Positions 16,231-24,419 are shown, numbered from the stretch's first letter. The stretch: DNA of 40,286 nt from BOG-908 sp964250925 (GCA_964250925.1 CAXUHU010000021.1:1-40286), one strand, 5' to 3'. Program-made: numbers and translations. Notes: generated from the letters alone by a model not told the origin.

Positions 16231-16979
16231 CCGACGAGCCCCCGCCGGCCCGCGAGGGCGACCGCATCGCCAAATGGCTGGCCCGCGCCGGCGTGGCCAG
16301 CCGGCGCGACGCCGAACGCATGGTCGCCGAGGGCCGCATCACCCTGAACGGCGCTCCGGTCACTCACCCCGCCACGTTCGTGGCGCCCGGCGACATCGTG
16401 CAGGCGGCCGGTGTGGTGGTCGATGCGCCGGCACGCGCTCGGCTGTGGCGCTACCACAAGCCCGACGGCGTGATGACGACCCACAAGGACCCCGAGGGCC
16501 GCCCGACCGTGTTCCAGAAGATGCCCGCGACCATGCCGCGGGTGGTCAGCGTCGGCCGTCTGGATCTCAACAGCGAAGGGCTGCTGCTGCTGACTAACGA
16601 CGGCGCGCTGGCTCGCCAGCTCGAGTTGCCGTCCAACGGCTGGATACGCCGCTACCGCGTGCGCGTGCACGGTGCGGTCGAGCCGCAGGCGCTAAGCGCC
16701 CTGTCGCGCGGCCTCGTCATCGACGGCACGCGATACGCCGGCATCGAAGCGGGCCTCGACAGCCGCAAGGGCACCAACGCCTGGCTGACCGTCTCGCTGC
16801 GCGAGGGCCGCAACCGCGAGATCCGCCGGGTGATGCAGCACCTCGACCTGTCCGTCACGCGCCTGATCCGCATCGCCTACGGCCCGTTCCAGCTCGGCAA
16901 CCTGGAGCGCGGCGGCATTGCCGAAGTGCCGCCGAAAGTCCTGCGCGAGCAGCTCCCCGCGCCAGAAAGCGCGCCCTGA
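16227..16979 (+). CDS. rluB: 23S rRNA pseudouridine synthase, RluB/RsuA family
   Basis: This 250-aa protein has an N-terminal S4 RNA-binding domain (RIAKWLARAGVASRRDAERM, residues 13-32) and a pseudouridine synthase domain with the catalytic aspartate in VGRLDLNSEGLLLLTNDG (D113). RluB modifies U2605 in 23S rRNA, while RsuA and RluF/RluE relatives modify other sites. The length and absence of a basic tail fit RluB in alphaproteobacteria, but the exact site is inferred. It overlaps the puuD-like gene by 4 bp and is followed after 52 bp by rsmD, another rRNA modification gene. Confidence 0.9.
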   Translation: MTDEPPPAREGDRIAKWLARAGVASRRDAERMVAEGRITLNGAPVTHPATFVAPGDIVQAAGVVVDAPARARLWRYHKPDGVMTTHKDPEGRPTVFQKMPATMPRVVSVGRLDLNSEGLLLLTNDGALARQLELPSNGWIRRYRVRVHGAVEPQALSALSRGLVIDGTRYAGIEAGLDSRKGTNAWLTVSLREGRNREIRRVMQHLDLSVTRLIRIAYGPFQLGNLERGGIAEVPPKVLREQLPAPESAP

Positions 16980-17031
16980 CCCCGGCCGTGCTTCTAACGC
17001 TGCTCCCGGCTGACGCCGCCGCCCCAGGCGC

Positions 17032-17586
17032 ATGCCCCTGCGCATCATAGCCGGCGCCTGGCGCGGCCGGCGCCTGCAGGCGCCGGAGGGCCTGGCGACA
17101 CGGCCCACGGCCGAACGCCTGCGGCAGGCGGTGTTCGACATGCTGATGCATGCGCCCTGGGGCGGTCACGCGCTGCTGGAGGGCGCATCCGTGCTCGACG
17201 CCTTCGCCGGCACCGGCGCGCTGGGGCTGGAGGCGCTGTCGCGCGGCGCGGCGCACGCCAGCTTCATCGAGCACGACCCGGCAGCCGCGGCGAACCTGCG
17301 AATCAACGTGGCCGCCTGCGGCGCCCAGCCTCGCGCCCGCATCGTGCTCGGCGACGTCCTCAAACCGCCGCCCGGCGCCAGCCAGACGCTCGTCTTCCTC
17401 GACCCACCCTATGCCCAAGCGCTTCTGCCGCCGGCCGCCGAGGCGCTCCGCCGGACGGGATGGATCGCCTCCGGCACGGTGATCATTGCTGAAAGCGGAC
17501 GGCTTGAACAACAAGTGCAACTTGGTGTTAAACTCGCGCAACGAGTGCATGGAGCAGCCCAAGTGAACGTTTGGCGGGAGCCCTGA
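17032..17586 (+). CDS. rsmD: 16S rRNA (guanine966-N2)-methyltransferase RsmD
   Basis: This 184-aa SAM-dependent methyltransferase acts on G966 of 16S rRNA. It starts MPLRIIAGAWRGRRLQAPEG, the conserved N terminus, and has RPTAERLRQAVFDML (24-38), the SAM motif LDAFAGTGALGLEALSRGA (55-73) and the catalytic DPPY (124-127). The stop TGA shares one base with the ATG of the next gene (TGATG at 17584-17588), so the glycosyltransferase is probably co-transcribed. Confidence 0.95.
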   Translation: MPLRIIAGAWRGRRLQAPEGLATRPTAERLRQAVFDMLMHAPWGGHALLEGASVLDAFAGTGALGLEALSRGAAHASFIEHDPAAAANLRINVAACGAQPRARIVLGDVLKPPPGASQTLVFLDPPYAQALLPPAAEALRRTGWIASGTVIIAESGRLEQQVQLGVKLAQRVHGAAQVNVWREP

Positions 17587-18749
17587 TGGGCTTTATGTCG
17601 GAAACCATCCTGCACCAGCGCTCGATTGCAACGCTGGCCATGCCTGCCGACGCTGCCGGCTGCTACCCTGTACAGCATGTCCATTCGCTCGGCCCGGCCA
17701 GGATCGCCGTCCCACCATTGCCGACGGGGGGCCATTTCTTCGACATGTGGCCGGTGCGGGAACTGCCGGAGCAGGGGCGGTGGGCCGCCTCGCACTACGA
17801 CAGCTTCGCACCCCCGCTTTTCGTTCTGCACGACGTCACGGTGCACTCCTCGGCCGGCATCCTGGCCATCGGCGACGCGGTGATCGGCGAGTCGCTGGCC
17901 AACACGGCCCCGCAGCTGCACGCCTACCGGGCGCTGGTGAAGGGCATCGCCATTCAGCCGTTCAACGTCAGGCGCCTGGCCGGCTCGCACGTGACCGTGC
18001 TGGCCGCCGGCGAAGGGGATTACCGGCACGCGCTGCTGGACGGGCTGGCGCGGCTGTCGGCGGTGCCGGATGCCTACCTGGCCGCCTGCGCCGGCCTGCT
18101 GATACCGCGCGGCGGCGCGGCGCAGGCCGAGTTGCTGGGGTTGTTCGACCTACTCCCGAGCCTGGCGGTGCGCGAGGTGGACCGTGGCGAGACCTTGCGG
18201 GTGGAAACGCTCGTCTTCCCGCTCTCGGTCTGCGGCGAGTCGGCCTACCACCCCTGTGTCGCGGACTTCTTCCGCCGGCTGTCGGCCAACGTTTCGCCTT
18301 CGCCGATGCGCCTGCCGCGCCGCTTCTACATCGACCGCCGCGGCACCGGCATCCGGCCGCTGCGCAATGAGGGCGAACTGATTGCCGCCCTGGAGCGTGC
18401 TGGTTTCGAGCCGGTAAGGCTGGAAACGCTCACCCTGCCCGAGCAGATACGGCTGTTCCGGCAGGCCGAGGCCATCGTGGCGCCGCATTGCTCGGCGCTG
18501 ACCAACCTGGGCTTCGCGCGGCCGGGCTGCCTGGTCGTCGAACTGCTGATGGACGCGTATGTCGATTGGAGCTATCGCAACCTCGCGGCTTTGACGGGGC
18601 TGCGTTACGACTGCGTTCTGGGACGCGCGTGGCGCCCGTGGCCCGACCTGACCATCGGCTTTCACCGCACGCCGTGGGAGATCTCGGTGCACCACGTCAT
18701 CGCCGCGGTCGCCCACTCGCTCGGCGCGTCAGCGGCCAAGGCGGCGTAG
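17586..18749 (+). CDS. Glycosyltransferase family 61 (DUF563) protein
   Basis: This 387-aa protein has the GT61 C-terminal core: FYIDRRGTGIRPLRNEGELI, then IRLFRQAEAIVAPHCSALTNLGFARPGCLVVELL. This matches the conserved end of the eukaryotic xylosyltransferase-like domain found in bacterial capsule and LPS clusters. The substrate is unknown and no polysaccharide cluster surrounds it. I chose the ATG at 17586 because GGGAG lies five bases upstream and it overlaps the rsmD stop by one base; an ATG at 17595 is an alternative. Confidence 0.82.
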   Translation: MGFMSETILHQRSIATLAMPADAAGCYPVQHVHSLGPARIAVPPLPTGGHFFDMWPVRELPEQGRWAASHYDSFAPPLFVLHDVTVHSSAGILAIGDAVIGESLANTAPQLHAYRALVKGIAIQPFNVRRLAGSHVTVLAAGEGDYRHALLDGLARLSAVPDAYLAACAGLLIPRGGAAQAELLGLFDLLPSLAVREVDRGETLRVETLVFPLSVCGESAYHPCVADFFRRLSANVSPSPMRLPRRFYIDRRGTGIRPLRNEGELIAALERAGFEPVRLETLTLPEQIRLFRQAEAIVAPHCSALTNLGFARPGCLVVELLMDAYVDWSYRNLAALTGLRYDCVLGRAWRPWPDLTIGFHRTPWEISVHHVIAAVAHSLGASAAKAA

Positions 18750-18990
18750 ACATGTTGCCGACACGGCTTCGAAACTGACAATTCCCTCCATCGGTGCACG
18801 GCATTCCTGCCTGGATCTGAACGAAGAGAACGATGCCGACCAGCATCGCGATCGCGTCCCGGATGGGAGGGCGGCGGCTCGGTTTGAGGCTGGGCGGCCG
18901 ATGACTTCTATGCTCGCAAGGCGGTCCGCGTAGGCGGTTTGCCTTCCGAGAAGGCAGGAGCGCCGCGAGCACTCCGCAGCGAAATCGTTC
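18750..18990. other. 241-bp intergenic region with hairpin and weak repeat similarity
   Basis: No gene is seen between the convergent GT61 gene and nth. A perfect hairpin TGCCTTC/GAAGGCA with a 3-nt CGA loop lies at 18940-18956, downstream of the nth stop. On the minus strand, GGAAGGCAAACCGCCTACG (about 18930-18950) resembles part of the repeat at 24785-24862, but the match is short and I do not count it as a certain third copy. Confidence 0.35.
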
Positions 18991-19671
18991 TCACCGTTGC
19001 GGGGGCGCCAGGTTCTTGTGCCGGTATCGGCACCATTGTCGCGCCACGCAACGCCAGCATTCCGGCACGCGGGCGCGGCAAACATAGCGGCCGTGCAGGA
19101 TTAACCAGTGATGGGCCGGGCGCAGCAGCTCGGGCGGAATACGGCGCACCAGCCCGTCCTCCACCGCGCGCGGCGTCTTGCCGGGCGCCAGGCCCGTGCG
19201 GTTCCCCAGGCGGAAAATATGGGTGTCCACCGCCATCGTCGCCTGGCCGAAGACGACGTTCAGCACGACGTTGGCCGTCTTGCGGCCCACGCCGGGCAGC
19301 GCCTCCAACGCTGCGCGGTCCGGCGGCACCGCTCCGCCATGGTGGCGCAGTAGCGCCTCGGAGAGCGCCACCACGTGGCGGGCCTTGCTTTGCCACAGGC
19401 CGATCGAGCGTATCAGCCGGCCCACCCCATCCGTGCCGAGGCGAACCATGGTGGCCGGGTCCGGCGCGGCTGCAAACAGCGCGGGGGCGGCTTTGTTCAC
19501 CGAAGCGTCGGTGGCCTGCGCGGAAAGCACCACGGCGACGAGCAGGCTATAGGCGTCGGTGAAGGCAAGCTCCGTCTCGGCATCGGGGCGCGCCTGCGCC
19601 AGGGCTTCGATGAAGCCGCGTACCTGGCCGCGGGTCATGGATGTCGCGGGCGCCGATGCGGCAGCTTGCAT
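18991..19671 (-). CDS. nth: Endonuclease III (DNA glycosylase/AP lyase)
   Basis: This 226-aa base-excision repair enzyme removes oxidised pyrimidines. The helix-hairpin-helix is LPGVGRKTANVVLN with catalytic Lys131. The catalytic aspartate is D149 in VDTHIFRLGNR. The [4Fe-4S] cluster cysteines C198, C205, C208 and C214 have the canonical C-x6-C-x2-C-x5-C spacing. I chose the ATG at 19671, which has AGGG eight bases upstream; the later ATG at 19638 has no ribosome binding site. It is divergent from the DUF2244 gene. Confidence 0.96.
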   Translation of the reverse strand: MQAAASAPATSMTRGQVRGFIEALAQARPDAETELAFTDAYSLLVAVVLSAQATDASVNKAAPALFAAAPDPATMVRLGTDGVGRLIRSIGLWQSKARHVVALSEALLRHHGGAVPPDRAALEALPGVGRKTANVVLNVVFGQATMAVDTHIFRLGNRTGLAPGKTPRAVEDGLVRRIPPELLRPAHHWLILHGRYVCRARVPECWRCVARQWCRYRHKNLAPPQR

Positions 19672-19746
19672 GTTCGGCACCCTTGCTTGAGCCTTGTGGA
19701 GTGGGCAGGCCGAACGGCGCCAGAGCACGATCGCGTCCTGGCAGCC

Positions 19747-19823
19747 GACGCTATCCTGCTCTGCCGTTCGTCTTGGCGAGCACGTCTATCGCGGTTGAAG
19801 GTCAACCGGATGCGATCATGCTC
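19747..19823 (+). repeat. Dispersed intergenic repeat, copy A
   Basis: This sequence in the nth/DUF2244 divergent region resembles 24785-24862. The core 19773-19823 aligns without gaps to 24812-24862 with 9 differences in 51 positions. Both copies begin and end with variants of CGATCGTGCT. Copy A is also bracketed by an imperfect inverted pair, GAGCACGATCGC (19723-19734) and GCGATCATGCTC (19812-19823), so it can fold into a long stem-loop. It lies within 50 bp of the DUF2244 start. Confidence 0.6.
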
Positions 19824-19872
19824 CTGGCATTCGGGTGGGTTCAATGGCCGGCAACGCGCCTACATAGGGCGG

Positions 19873-20388
19873 ATGACCGACACCGAAGCAGACCAGGTCG
19901 TATTCGAGGCGGAGGTGACGCCGCACCGCAGCCTGTCCGCGCGCGGCCTGCGCCTGGTGATCGGATCGGTGTGTGCCGTCAGCCTCGTCACCACCGGCGT
20001 GTTCTGGCACCTGGGCGCCTGGCCGATCGCCGGTTTCAACGGCGGCGAGATCGCGCTGGCGATGGTTCTGCTCCGCGTCCATGCCCGATCGAACCGGCAG
20101 CGCGAGCTGCTGCTGCTGTCCGGGCAGGAGATGCGCGTGCTGCGCACCGACGCACAAGGACGGGCGAGCGAGCACAGCCTGCCGCCATTTTGGCTGAACG
20201 TGACGCTGCTGGAACGTCCTGGCCGCGTGCCGGGACTATACCTGAGTGCGCGCGGCCAGCAGTTGGAGGTGGCCACGACCCTTGGAGAGCCAGAGAAACG
20301 GGATCTGGCCGACGCCTTGTCGGCGGCAATCCACCGGCTGAAGAACCCCGTGTTCGACAACCCGCAACTCAGGGCTGAACCGGGTTAG
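19873..20388 (+). CDS. DUF2244 family small membrane protein
   Basis: This 171-aa protein has two adjacent hydrophobic helices (about residues 26-46 and 52-67) followed by a soluble C-terminal half containing SLPPFWLNVTLLERPGR. This layout is that of DUF2244, a family of unknown function common in alphaproteobacteria, often near nth or cytochrome oxidase genes. The ATG at 19873 follows AGGGCGG. It faces the XRE regulator with only 26 bp between the stops. No function is assigned. Confidence 0.8.
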   Translation: MTDTEADQVVFEAEVTPHRSLSARGLRLVIGSVCAVSLVTTGVFWHLGAWPIAGFNGGEIALAMVLLRVHARSNRQRELLLLSGQEMRVLRTDAQGRASEHSLPPFWLNVTLLERPGRVPGLYLSARGQQLEVATTLGEPEKRDLADALSAAIHRLKNPVFDNPQLRAEPG

Positions 20389-20414
20389 ACCGCCGCGGAA
20401 CGCACGCTATGGCG

Positions 20415-20885
20415 TCAGGCCGCTTCGGTCGGCCCCATCGACTTGATCAGGTCAAAAACGCGCTTGCGCACGGACGGGTCGGTGATGCGGTAGTAGGCAC
20501 GCACCAGTTCGAGCGTTTCGCGCTTGGACAGCGGGTCGTCTCCGTGCCCGCCGAAATCCGACCGCTCGGCAAACCCGGCGACGTGAACCGCACCGTTGCC
20601 GTTGCCGCTCGTGTCGGGCATGTCGTCGAAAAAGAAGCTTATCGGCACATCCAGCACACGCGACAAATCATACAGCCGGGACGCGCCGACCCGGTTGACC
20701 CCGCGTTCGTATTTCTGGACCTGCTGGAAGGTAAGGCCCAACGCCTCCCCCAGACGCTCCTGAGACATGCCCGTCAGTGTGCGGCGCAACCGGATGCGGG
20801 AGCCGACATGAACATCGATCGGGCTAGGCCGGCTTTCCACAACCTCATGCGCACTACCCTCGAAACTCGATGCATGTCGCGACAT
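20415..20885 (-). CDS. XRE-family helix-turn-helix transcriptional regulator
   Basis: This is a 156-aa regulator with one Cro/CI-type HTH at about residues 27-82: VGSRIRLRRTLTGMSQERLGEALGLTFQQVQKYERG, then ISFFFDDMP. The C-terminal helix (TLELVRAYYRITDPSVRKRVFDLI) is typical of the alphaproteobacterial XRE regulator that sits between lnt and metK. I chose the ATG at 20885, which has GGAAG eight bases upstream. It lies 104 bp downstream of lnt on the same strand. metK and trmB, which usually follow, are absent here. Confidence 0.9.
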   Translation of the reverse strand: MSRHASSFEGSAHEVVESRPSPIDVHVGSRIRLRRTLTGMSQERLGEALGLTFQQVQKYERGVNRVGASRLYDLSRVLDVPISFFFDDMPDTSGNGNGAVHVAGFAERSDFGGHGDDPLSKRETLELVRAYYRITDPSVRKRVFDLIKSMGPTEAA

Positions 20886-20931
20886 CAAAACAGCTTCCCA
20901 TACACGATGCCAGCAACGCCGGCGTCACAAA

Positions 20932-20960
20932 GCTCTACCGATACAACCCCCAATAGTCAA
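20932..20960 (-). promoter_or_regulatory. Candidate sigma-70 promoter for the XRE regulator
   Basis: In the A/T-rich gap between lnt and the XRE gene, the minus strand reads TTGACT (20955-20960), 17 bp, then TAGAGC (20932-20937). The -35 is good and the -10 is weak (3 of 6 matches), so this is tentative. Base composition drops clearly here compared with the rest of the window. Confidence 0.3.
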
Positions 20961-20989
20961 CAAACTTTTCGCTTTTCAGATTTTTAGTC

Positions 20990-21508
20990 TCAAATTTTAG
21001 CATTTTGCCGTCGAGAGGCGGCGAGACCCGCGACGATCAAGGCGGTCGCCGCGCAAAAAGGTGTCCAAAGGCCGAGTCGTCCCGCCAGCGGCATCGGCAG
21101 TGCGCCCGGAACGTCGCGCACCAGAACGCCGGCCGTGTCCAGCGGCAAGCTGCCCGTCAAGCGCCCATGCGCGTCGATCACCGCCGAAATGCCGGTATTT
21201 GCCGCGCGCAGCATCGGCAGCCCCTCCTCGATCGTCCGCAACCTGGCTGAAGCCAGGTGCTGGCGCGGCCCGGCGGAGTCACCGAACCATGCGTCGTTGG
21301 TGATGTTGACGAGCAGGGACGGACGGTCGCCGGGCTGCACGACCTGGGCCGGAAATATGGCTTCGTAGCAGATCAGCGGTCCCAGGGCCGGCAGCCCGGG
21401 CAGGTGCATGGTCCGCAAGCCCGGGCCCGGCACAAACCCCTGCTCGCCCAGCAGGAAGTGCGCGTAGGGCGGGAAGTATTCGCCGAACGGCACCAGGTGG
21501 CTCTTGTC
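20990..21508 (-). CDS. lnt: Apolipoprotein N-acyltransferase Lnt, C-terminal part (after assembly gap)
   Basis: This is the downstream half of lnt, reading DKSHLVPFGEYFPPYAHFLL, then PLICYEAIFPAQVV, which contains the catalytic Cys (E. coli C387 position), then NITNDAWFGDSAGPRQHL and a final membrane helix. The lysine of DKSHL is the catalytic Lys. The codon directly before D is TAA (21509-21511), where the family has tyrosine (YDKSHLVPFGEY). A TAC to TAA change five bases from the N run is most likely an assembly error at the contig edge. Lnt adds the third acyl chain to lipoproteins in the inner membrane. An internal GTG at 21493 is not a true start. Confidence 0.9.
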   Translation of the reverse strand, partial: DKSHLVPFGEYFPPYAHFLLGEQGFVPGPGLRTMHLPGLPALGPLICYEAIFPAQVVQPGDRPSLLVNITNDAWFGDSAGPRQHLASARLRTIEEGLPMLRAANTGISAVIDAHGRLTGSLPLDTAGVLVRDVPGALPMPLAGRLGLWTPFCAATALIVAGLAASRRQNAKI

Positions 21509-21516
21509 TTAGGTGC

Positions 21517-21526
21517 NNNNNNNNNN
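21517..21526. other. Assembly gap (10 N)
   Basis: Ten undetermined bases fall inside lnt. Reading across them as exactly 10 bases puts the two halves in different frames, so the size is a placeholder. From family alignment only a few residues (between GAV and YDKS) should be missing. Confidence 0.99.
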
Positions 21527-22541
21527 CCACGGCACCGCCTTGCGCCACGGCCACCAAGCTGTTGTGAGCGACACCGGGCCGCTCGAACCGTTCCGTCCCA
21601 GCCAGAGCCATCAGCGCCGGTGCGGACGCGTCCGCCACCGCCAGGCGAGCGGCCTCGTCCTGCGCCAAGGCGTAAGGACTGGCCGTCTCCGGCCACAGCA
21701 CCACGGCCGGCCGATGGCCGGCTTCGGCCATTCCCCGCCTGGTCAGCGCCAGGTGGCGGTCGAACACCTGCTCGGCCCAGGCACGCTCCCCGCCGTTGTC
21801 GCGGTGATCGACTTCCGACACGTTGCCCTGGACGATGACGGCGGCGAGGCCCGGGGGTTGGGCGGCTGGGGCGGGCACGCCGAGACGGGCGTATCCTGCC
21901 CCACCCCACAGGCAGAGCAAAGCCGCGCCCGCAGCCCATCCCCGCCGGCCGAACACGGGCGTTGCCGCCAGGATCAGGATGGCCAGCGTCAAGCCATGCG
22001 CGCCCACCCACGCCGCCGGCTGCATGAAGGCCAGGCCAAGCGTGCCCGGCACCTCCCACGCGCTGCCGAGCAGGTTCCAGGGAAAGCCGGTGAGTGCGAA
22101 CTGCCGCGCCAAGTCGCCCAAAACCCAGCCGCCGGCCAGCACCGCCACCTGGCGCCAGCCGGCCGGCACCGTCCAGGCCAGCGCGCAGGGTATGGCGACG
22201 AACAGGCCCAGCACGGCGGCCAGCAGCGGCACGGCGATCGGCACCGCCCACCAGAACTGATCGGCCATCACCAGAATGGCCTCGGTGATCCAGTAGAGGC
22301 CGGCCATGTTGTAGCCCATGCCGAAGGCCAGCCCTGCCGCAGCCGCCACGGCCCAGCTTCGTGCCCGGCCGATCAGCCATAGCAGGCCGGGTATCGACAC
22401 CAAGAGCAAAGGGGTCAGCGTAAGCGGCGGGATAGCGCCGGCGGCCAGCACGCCGAGCAGAAAGCCGCGCCAGCCGACGGCACGGTACGACAAGCCCGGG
22501 AGGCCGGTCTGGTCCCGCCCAGGCGGCAGGGCCGCGCGCAA
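21527..22541 (-). CDS. lnt: Apolipoprotein N-acyltransferase Lnt, N-terminal part (before assembly gap)
   Basis: This is the upstream half of lnt. Several N-terminal membrane helices (FLLGVLAAGAIPPLTLTPLL onward) contain GMGYNMAGLYWITEAI and LTGFPWNLLGSAW, hallmarks of Lnt. The nitrilase-like domain starts at AAVIVQGNVSEV, and the catalytic glutamate lies in VVLWPETASPYAL. I chose the TTG at 22541 because GGAG lies eight bases upstream and it begins just after the upstream acyltransferase stop; no ATG is available near the N terminus. It forms an operon with fur and the OlsB-like gene upstream. Confidence 0.9.
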
Positions 22542-22546
22542 CGGGC

Positions 22547-23443
22547 CTACTCCAATGCGTCGCGCAGCTGGCGCTCGTAGTGCCGATAGTACTTGTCGGT
22601 CACCAGATCCGTCTTCACGACGATCGCCACGTCCGTCGTGTTGAATTGGCCGTCGATCACCGCGCCGTCGCCGATGAAGCAGCCCAGCCGCAGATAGCCT
22701 TTGATCAGCGGCGGCAGCCCCGCCAGCGCCCGTCGCGAATCGACGTCGTCCGGGTCCATGCGCCGCATCTCGATGTAGCGCTTCGAGAGCGCCCGCGGCC
22801 GCAGCGCCGGAGGGGCGAGGTGGTTGTAATACAGGTAGGTCAGCTCGGCCGCCCACTCGTCAGGATCGGTGGAGGGCAGGCTGGCGCAGCCGAACATCAG
22901 GTCGATCTGGTGGCGGAACACATAGGCGGCGATGCCGCGCCACAGCAGTTGCATCACCGCGCGCGAGCGATAGGCGGCGTCCACGCAGGACCGGCCCAGC
23001 TCCAGCAGCTTGCCCTGATAGCCGCCGACCAGGGGCGACAGGTCGTATTCGTCGTCGGAGTAAAAACGCCCGATCTGTTCGGCGGCGGCCTGCTGGATCA
23101 GTCGGTACGTGCCCACCACGCCTTCCGGGCCAGGCCCGATCGCGTGATCGACGACCACCATGTGGTCGGCCACCGCGTCGAAGGCATCCACATCCCGTTT
23201 GAGGAGGCGGGCAGCAGCCGACGGCTCGGCACGCATCTCCTCGTAGAACACCCTCCAGCGCAACGCCTGCACGGCATCGATCTCGGCTTCGGTGCTCGCG
23301 ATGCGGACGCCCAGGTGACCGGCCCGCAGCTCGCCGAAGCCCGGCCCGTCATCCGGGCCCAGCGGCGGCCCATGGCGCCTCAGCCCGCTTCCCGGCGAGG
23401 GAGCGCCGGCCGGCTTCGGCGTGATCCTGGCGTCGGCGGTCAT
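22547..23443 (-). CDS. GNAT-type N-acyltransferase, OlsB/hemolysin-like
   Basis: This 298-aa protein matches the OlsB family, which acylates ornithine with 3-hydroxyacyl-ACP in ornithine-lipid synthesis. Family features are VRIASTEAEIDAVQALRWRVFYEEM, DAFDAVADHMVVVD, VVGTYRLIQ, LELGRSCVDAAYRSRAVMQLLWRGIAAYV and LMFGCASLPSTDP. The olsA/plsC partner is not adjacent, so the product may be another acylated amine. The ATG overlaps the fur stop (ATGA, 23440-23443), and the lnt TTG begins 6 bp after its stop, so fur, this gene and lnt are tightly coupled. Confidence 0.85.
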   Translation of the reverse strand: MTADARITPKPAGAPSPGSGLRRHGPPLGPDDGPGFGELRAGHLGVRIASTEAEIDAVQALRWRVFYEEMRAEPSAAARLLKRDVDAFDAVADHMVVVDHAIGPGPEGVVGTYRLIQQAAAEQIGRFYSDDEYDLSPLVGGYQGKLLELGRSCVDAAYRSRAVMQLLWRGIAAYVFRHQIDLMFGCASLPSTDPDEWAAELTYLYYNHLAPPALRPRALSKRYIEMRRMDPDDVDSRRALAGLPPLIKGYLRLGCFIGDGAVIDGQFNTTDVAIVVKTDLVTDKYYRHYERQLRDALE

Positions 23444-23916
23444 CCTGCGGCTCCGTTTGGCACCAGCTCGGCCGATGTCTCGCCACCCATCTCTGCCGCC
23501 GTGCCCGAGGCCGCCGCCCGGCGTCCGTAGAGCTCCAGGCGCGTGGAAACCAGGTCGAAACCCAGCCCGGCCGCGATCCTTTCCATCAGCTTGTCATGCT
23601 CGCCGCCCTCGAACTCGATCACGCGTCCGGTGTCGACGTCGATAAGGTGATAATGGCGTCCATGCTCGGTCGGCTCGTAGCGCGCCCGGCCGCCGCCGAA
23701 ATCGCGCCGCTCCAGTATGCCCCGCTCCTCCAGCAGCCGCACGGTGCGATAGACAGTGGCGATCGAGATCCGGCCGTCGAGGGCCGAGGCACGCCGGTAC
23801 AGCTCCTCGACGTCGGGATGATCCTCCGCCTCCGACAGCACGCGGGCGATGACCCGCCGCTGTCCGGTCATCTTCAGCCCATGTTCGACGCAGATGCGCT
23901 CGATGCGCGATTCCAT
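23440..23916 (-). CDS. fur: Fur-family transcriptional regulator (cysteine-poor, Mur/Fur-like)
   Basis: This 158-aa regulator has an N-terminal winged helix with MTGQRRVIARVL (16-27) and the recognition helix SIATVYRTVRLLEERG (51-66), followed by the dimerisation domain HGRHYHLIDVDTG (85-97). The CxxC structural zinc motifs of classical Fur are absent. This resembles the alphaproteobacterial Fur/Mur type, which can respond to manganese rather than iron, so the metal is open. It is the first gene of a coupled set with the OlsB-like gene and lnt, 83 bp after mucR. Confidence 0.88.
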   Translation of the reverse strand: MESRIERICVEHGLKMTGQRRVIARVLSEAEDHPDVEELYRRASALDGRISIATVYRTVRLLEERGILERRDFGGGRARYEPTEHGRHYHLIDVDTGRVIEFEGGEHDKLMERIAAGLGFDLVSTRLELYGRRAAASGTAAEMGGETSAELVPNGAAG

Positions 23917-23999
23917 GAGCCCGCGTAGCCGATAGCGGGGTTACCGGTCAAAGGTCCAGGCGCCACCTGTCGGGGCGAACGGGCCGGGCCACTCCTGCC

Positions 24000-24419
24000 T
24001 TACGTCCTGTCGCGCGACTTGGTGCCGAGGCCGATCTTCTTGGCCAGGCTGGAGCGGTGGCGGGCGTAGTCCGGGGCGACCATGGGGTAGTCCGCCGGCA
24101 GGCCCCAGCGTTCACGATACTGGTCGGGCGTCATGTCGAAGGCGGTTTGAAGGTGACGCTTGAGCATCTTCAGCTTCTTGCCGTCTTCCAGACAGATGAT
24201 GTGGTCGGCGAACACCGATTTCTTGATCGGAACGGCGGGCTGAGGCTTGTCGGCCGGGGCAGCCGCAGGTGCCGCCTGGCCGATGCCGGACAGCGCGCTA
24301 TAGACGCTGTGAATCAACGAAGACAGGGCCGCTGGCTCGACAGTGTTGTGTGACACGTGCGCGGCCACGATGCGGGCTGTCAGTCCAAGCACGTCTGATG
24401 ACGAGGCCTGCTCGGCCAT
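24000..24419 (-). CDS. mucR: MucR/Ros-family transcriptional regulator
   Basis: This 139-aa zinc-finger regulator has the family core FADHIICLEDGKKLKMLKRHL (residues 70-90, Cys76 and His89) followed by MTPDQYRERWGLPADYPMVAPDYA (96-119). MucR/Ros proteins are H-NS-like silencers of exopolysaccharide, motility and symbiosis or virulence genes in alphaproteobacteria and usually autoregulate. A low-complexity Ala/Pro linker lies at about 48-65. I chose the ATG at 24419, with AAGG eight bases upstream. It is divergent from the TusA-like gene. Confidence 0.93.
   Translation of the reverse strand: MAEQASSSDVLGLTARIVAAHVSHNTVEPAALSSLIHSVYSALSGIGQAAPAAAPADKPQPAVPIKKSVFADHIICLEDGKKLKMLKRHLQTAFDMTPDQYRERWGLPADYPMVAPDYARHRSSLAKKIGLGTKSRDRT

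Noticed and set aside
21279..22856. Single 525-residue frame across the N run
   Set aside because: It changes to a wrong frame after the gap and extends upstream into the acyltransferase gene; the true lnt halves are in different frames because the gap length is arbitrary.
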